DNA from: Anaerolineales bacterium UBA5797
Lineage (GTDB): Bacteria; Chloroflexota; Anaerolineae; Anaerolineales; Villigracilaceae
DNA: 7,208 nucleotides
Direction of reading: 5' to 3'
NCBI GenBank assembly: GCA_002418205.1
Contig: DIDP01000030.1
Location: 1 to 7,208 of the forward strand
The position numbers were made by a program, and so were the translations under genes. Positions 6,186 through 7,208 of this stretch are shown in pieces (the stretch's first letter is position 1; every line of letters starts with the position of its first letter). A model generated the notes under the pieces. That model made no database searches and was not told the origin of the DNA. It saw only the letters and a program-made list of their open reading frames with translations.

Positions 6186-6557
6186 ATGCGAAATGTTGTA
6201 TTTGCAATCGCGATTCTGATTCTGGCGGCTTGCTCGCCCAATACACCCACACCTGTCAACAGCGGCATTGAAGGACAGGTCTTCATTGGTCCGATGTGCC
6301 CGGTGGTGCGTGAAGGGGAGGAATGCCCGGATGAACCGTATCAGGCTGCTTTAACGGTCAACAGCCTCACCGGCGAAAGAATCGTCCAGGTCCAGACGGA
6401 TGAAGAGGGTCGTTTCAGGATCCCTCTTCCGCCGGGTGAATATATCCTGCATCCCGAGTCTCCGAACCGCCTGCCATTTGCTGGAGACCAGACCGTTACA
6501 GTGGTGGAAGGGTCATTCACACAGGTCACTGTGAACTATGATAGCGGGATCCGTTAA
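6186..6557 (+). CDS. Small lipoprotein with carboxypeptidase-regulatory-like (prealbumin-type) fold
   Basis: A 123-residue exported protein. A short hydrophobic signal ends in the lipobox LAA-Cys16, followed by a Pro/Thr-rich spacer (17-26). The body begins GIEGQV and carries the pattern C-PVVREGEE-C (Cys38, Cys47), which could form a disulfide outside the cell. Segments such as TDEEGRFRIPLPPGEYIL match the usual strand-turn pattern of carboxypeptidase-regulatory-like or SpaA/Cna-B-type beta sandwiches. No catalytic motif is seen; a binding or structural surface role is likely but unproven. The ATG at 6186 is chosen because AAGGAG (6175-6180) lies five bases upstream and the signal peptide starts there. 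The open frame continues upstream inside the deacetylase gene without meaning. It lies 46 bp after the deacetylase with no terminator or clear promoter between, so it probably belongs to the same transcript. Confidence 0.
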   Translation: MRNVVFAIAILILAACSPNTPTPVNSGIEGQVFIGPMCPVVREGEECPDEPYQAALTVNSLTGERIVQVQTDEEGRFRIPLPPGEYILHPESPNRLPFAGDQTVTVVEGSFTQVTVNYDSGIR

Positions 6558-6579
6558 CAGAACTCATACGCCAGTTCCC

Positions 6580-6608
6580 TTGTCATGGAGGTGGGTGCGC
6601 GCTATAAT
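6580..6608 (+). promoter_or_regulatory. Near-consensus sigma70-type promoter for the FmdB-family gene
   Basis: TTGTCA (6580-6585, five of six) and TATAAT (6603-6608, perfect) are separated by exactly 17 bases. Transcription would start near 6615, about 27 bases before the ATG at 6642. This makes the zinc-ribbon gene an independent unit, likely well expressed. Confidence 0.
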
Positions 6609-6641
6609 GCCCGACGCGTTTAGAAAGAAGGAGAGTAAGTC

Positions 6642-6890
6642 ATGCCCGTTTATACCTATCGCTGTGACTCGTGCGGTGTGCAATTTGAGCGCCACCAATC
6701 CTTTCAGGATGCACCCCTGAAGACCTGCCCCGAGTGCCGCAAGAAATCGTTGAAGAAAGTCATCACCCCAACCAAGATCATCTTTAAAGGTTCGGGGTTT
6801 TATGCCACGGATCACAGGTCTCCTTCAGGTAGTGAATCGCGTGAGAGCAAGCCTTCTGAAACGAAGAACAGCGACAAGAAGAGCGAATAA
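6642..6890 (+). CDS. FmdB-family zinc-ribbon protein
   Basis: An 82-residue protein opening with the hallmark MPVYTYRCDSCG. Cys8/Cys11 and Cys29/Cys32 form two CxxC knuckles that should bind one zinc. The family signature IIFKGSGFYATD follows at about residues 46-57. The last 25 residues are a polar, Ser/Lys/Glu-rich, probably disordered tail. The family name comes from FmdB, described as a putative regulator of a formamidase operon. The role of the many short bacterial members is not established, so a regulatory function should not be assumed. The ATG is supported by GAAGGAG at 6627-6633, eight bases upstream. It has its own promoter and is followed at 6903 by a strong terminator. Confidence 0.
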   Translation: MPVYTYRCDSCGVQFERHQSFQDAPLKTCPECRKKSLKKVITPTKIIFKGSGFYATDHRSPSGSESRESKPSETKNSDKKSE

Positions 6891-6902
6891 CTTATAAGAT
6901 CA

Positions 6903-6934
6903 AAAAGAGAGAAGCCGCAATGCTTCTCTCTTTT
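6903..6934. terminator. Bidirectional rho-independent terminator
   Basis: AAAAGAGAGAAGC (6903-6915) and GCTTCTCTCTTTT (6922-6934) form a perfect 13-bp stem with a 6-base loop. On the plus strand it is followed by GTTTTA, and on the minus strand by T-rich sequence. It lies 12 bp after the FmdB-family stop and 19 bp past the stop of the convergent gene, so it can end both transcripts. Confidence 0.
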
Positions 6935-6953
6935 GTTTTAAGGAACTGCACGA

Positions 6954-7208
6954 TCAGCATCCAGTGGAAGGCAGCCAGGCGCTCACGATCACGTCCATGG
7001 TAATGCCGTAGGCCAGCGCATTCCAGAAGCGCATGCTGGCGGGCTGGTCCTTGACCTTTTGCCAATACCCTGAGAAAACGAAGAAGGTGGTCACGAGAGC
7101 GATCGCAAGGCGGAGCAGAATGCCCAGCCATGTGCCAAAACACCAGGAGGCGTTGTTCCGGATGACATCCACAGCAACGGCATAAACCCAACGCAGGAGA
7201 ACGCCCAG
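6954..7208 (-). CDS. Partial hydrophobic (membrane) protein of unknown function, C-terminal end
   Basis: The frame is open from the right edge to a TGA at 6956-6954, so only the last 84 residues are visible and the start lies outside; the internal GTG at 7172 need not be a start. The sequence is rich in aromatic and aliphatic residues. A likely membrane helix spans WLGILLRLAIALVTTFFVFSG (visible residues about 27-47). A weaker hydrophobic stretch, WNALAYGITMDVIVSAW, lies near the end. The motif LG[V/I]LLR occurs at visible residues 1-6 and again at 28-33, hinting at an internal repeat. I do not recognise the family. This frame is preferred over the overlapping minus-strand frame because it stops before the terminator and has membrane-protein composition. 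It converges on the FmdB-family gene. Confidence 0.
   Translation of the reverse strand: MGVLLRWVYAVAVDVIRNNASWCFGTWLGILLRLAIALVTTFFVFSGYWQKVKDQPASMRFWNALAYGITMDVIVSAWLPSTGC

Noticed and set aside
6892..7191. Alternative 99-codon minus-strand reading frame at the right edge.
   Set aside because: It runs through the terminator hairpin, has the Cys/His/Arg-rich make-up of a shadow frame, and overlaps a frame with clear membrane-protein character that stays open to the edge.

Overview
The window reads as chromosomal core sequence from a moderately GC-rich bacterium. Two things point to the Chloroflexota, most likely an Anaerolineae-type organism: the style of the methionine-synthase activation domain, and the small surface lipoproteins with Thr/Pro-rich linkers next to an FmdB zinc ribbon. 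This is an inference from remembered protein similarity; the window contains no rRNA or other marker gene. I see no mobile element, CRISPR array, tRNA or rRNA.

Layout. (1) Bases 1-1410 (+) hold the C-terminal part of cobalamin-dependent methionine synthase (metH), cut by the left edge. After 33 bp comes a 613-residue fusion of homocysteine S-methyltransferase and methylenetetrahydrofolate reductase (1444-3285). The pair forms the end of a methionine/one-carbon operon and is closed by a strong hairpin at 3287-3318. (2) Bases 4229-3323 (-) hold a two-gene cassette: a six-helix membrane protein of unknown function, overlapping by 14 bp with a small winged-helix regulator. A good sigma70-type promoter lies in front of it, followed by a perfect 9+1+9 bp palindrome and a further half-site, which together look like an autoregulatory operator. 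(3) Bases 4420-6557 (+) hold type III pantothenate kinase (coaX), a lipoprotein polysaccharide deacetylase starting 7 bp later, and a small lipoprotein with a carboxypeptidase-regulatory-like fold. (4) An FmdB-type zinc-ribbon protein (6642-6890, +) has its own near-consensus promoter and a bidirectional terminator. (5) A convergent, partial membrane-protein gene (7208-6954, -) runs off the right edge.

How the genes work together. The reductase half of the fusion makes 5-methyltetrahydrofolate, which MetH uses to methylate homocysteine, so the first two genes form one metabolic unit. The membrane protein/regulator cassette appears self-controlled and is the least understood part of the window. 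coaX begins CoA synthesis; the deacetylase behind it acts outside the cytoplasmic membrane, so that link looks like co-transcription rather than a shared pathway. Most of the window is ordinary housekeeping content. I do not see convincing evidence of a wholly new system; the operator-controlled membrane cassette is the best candidate for follow-up.
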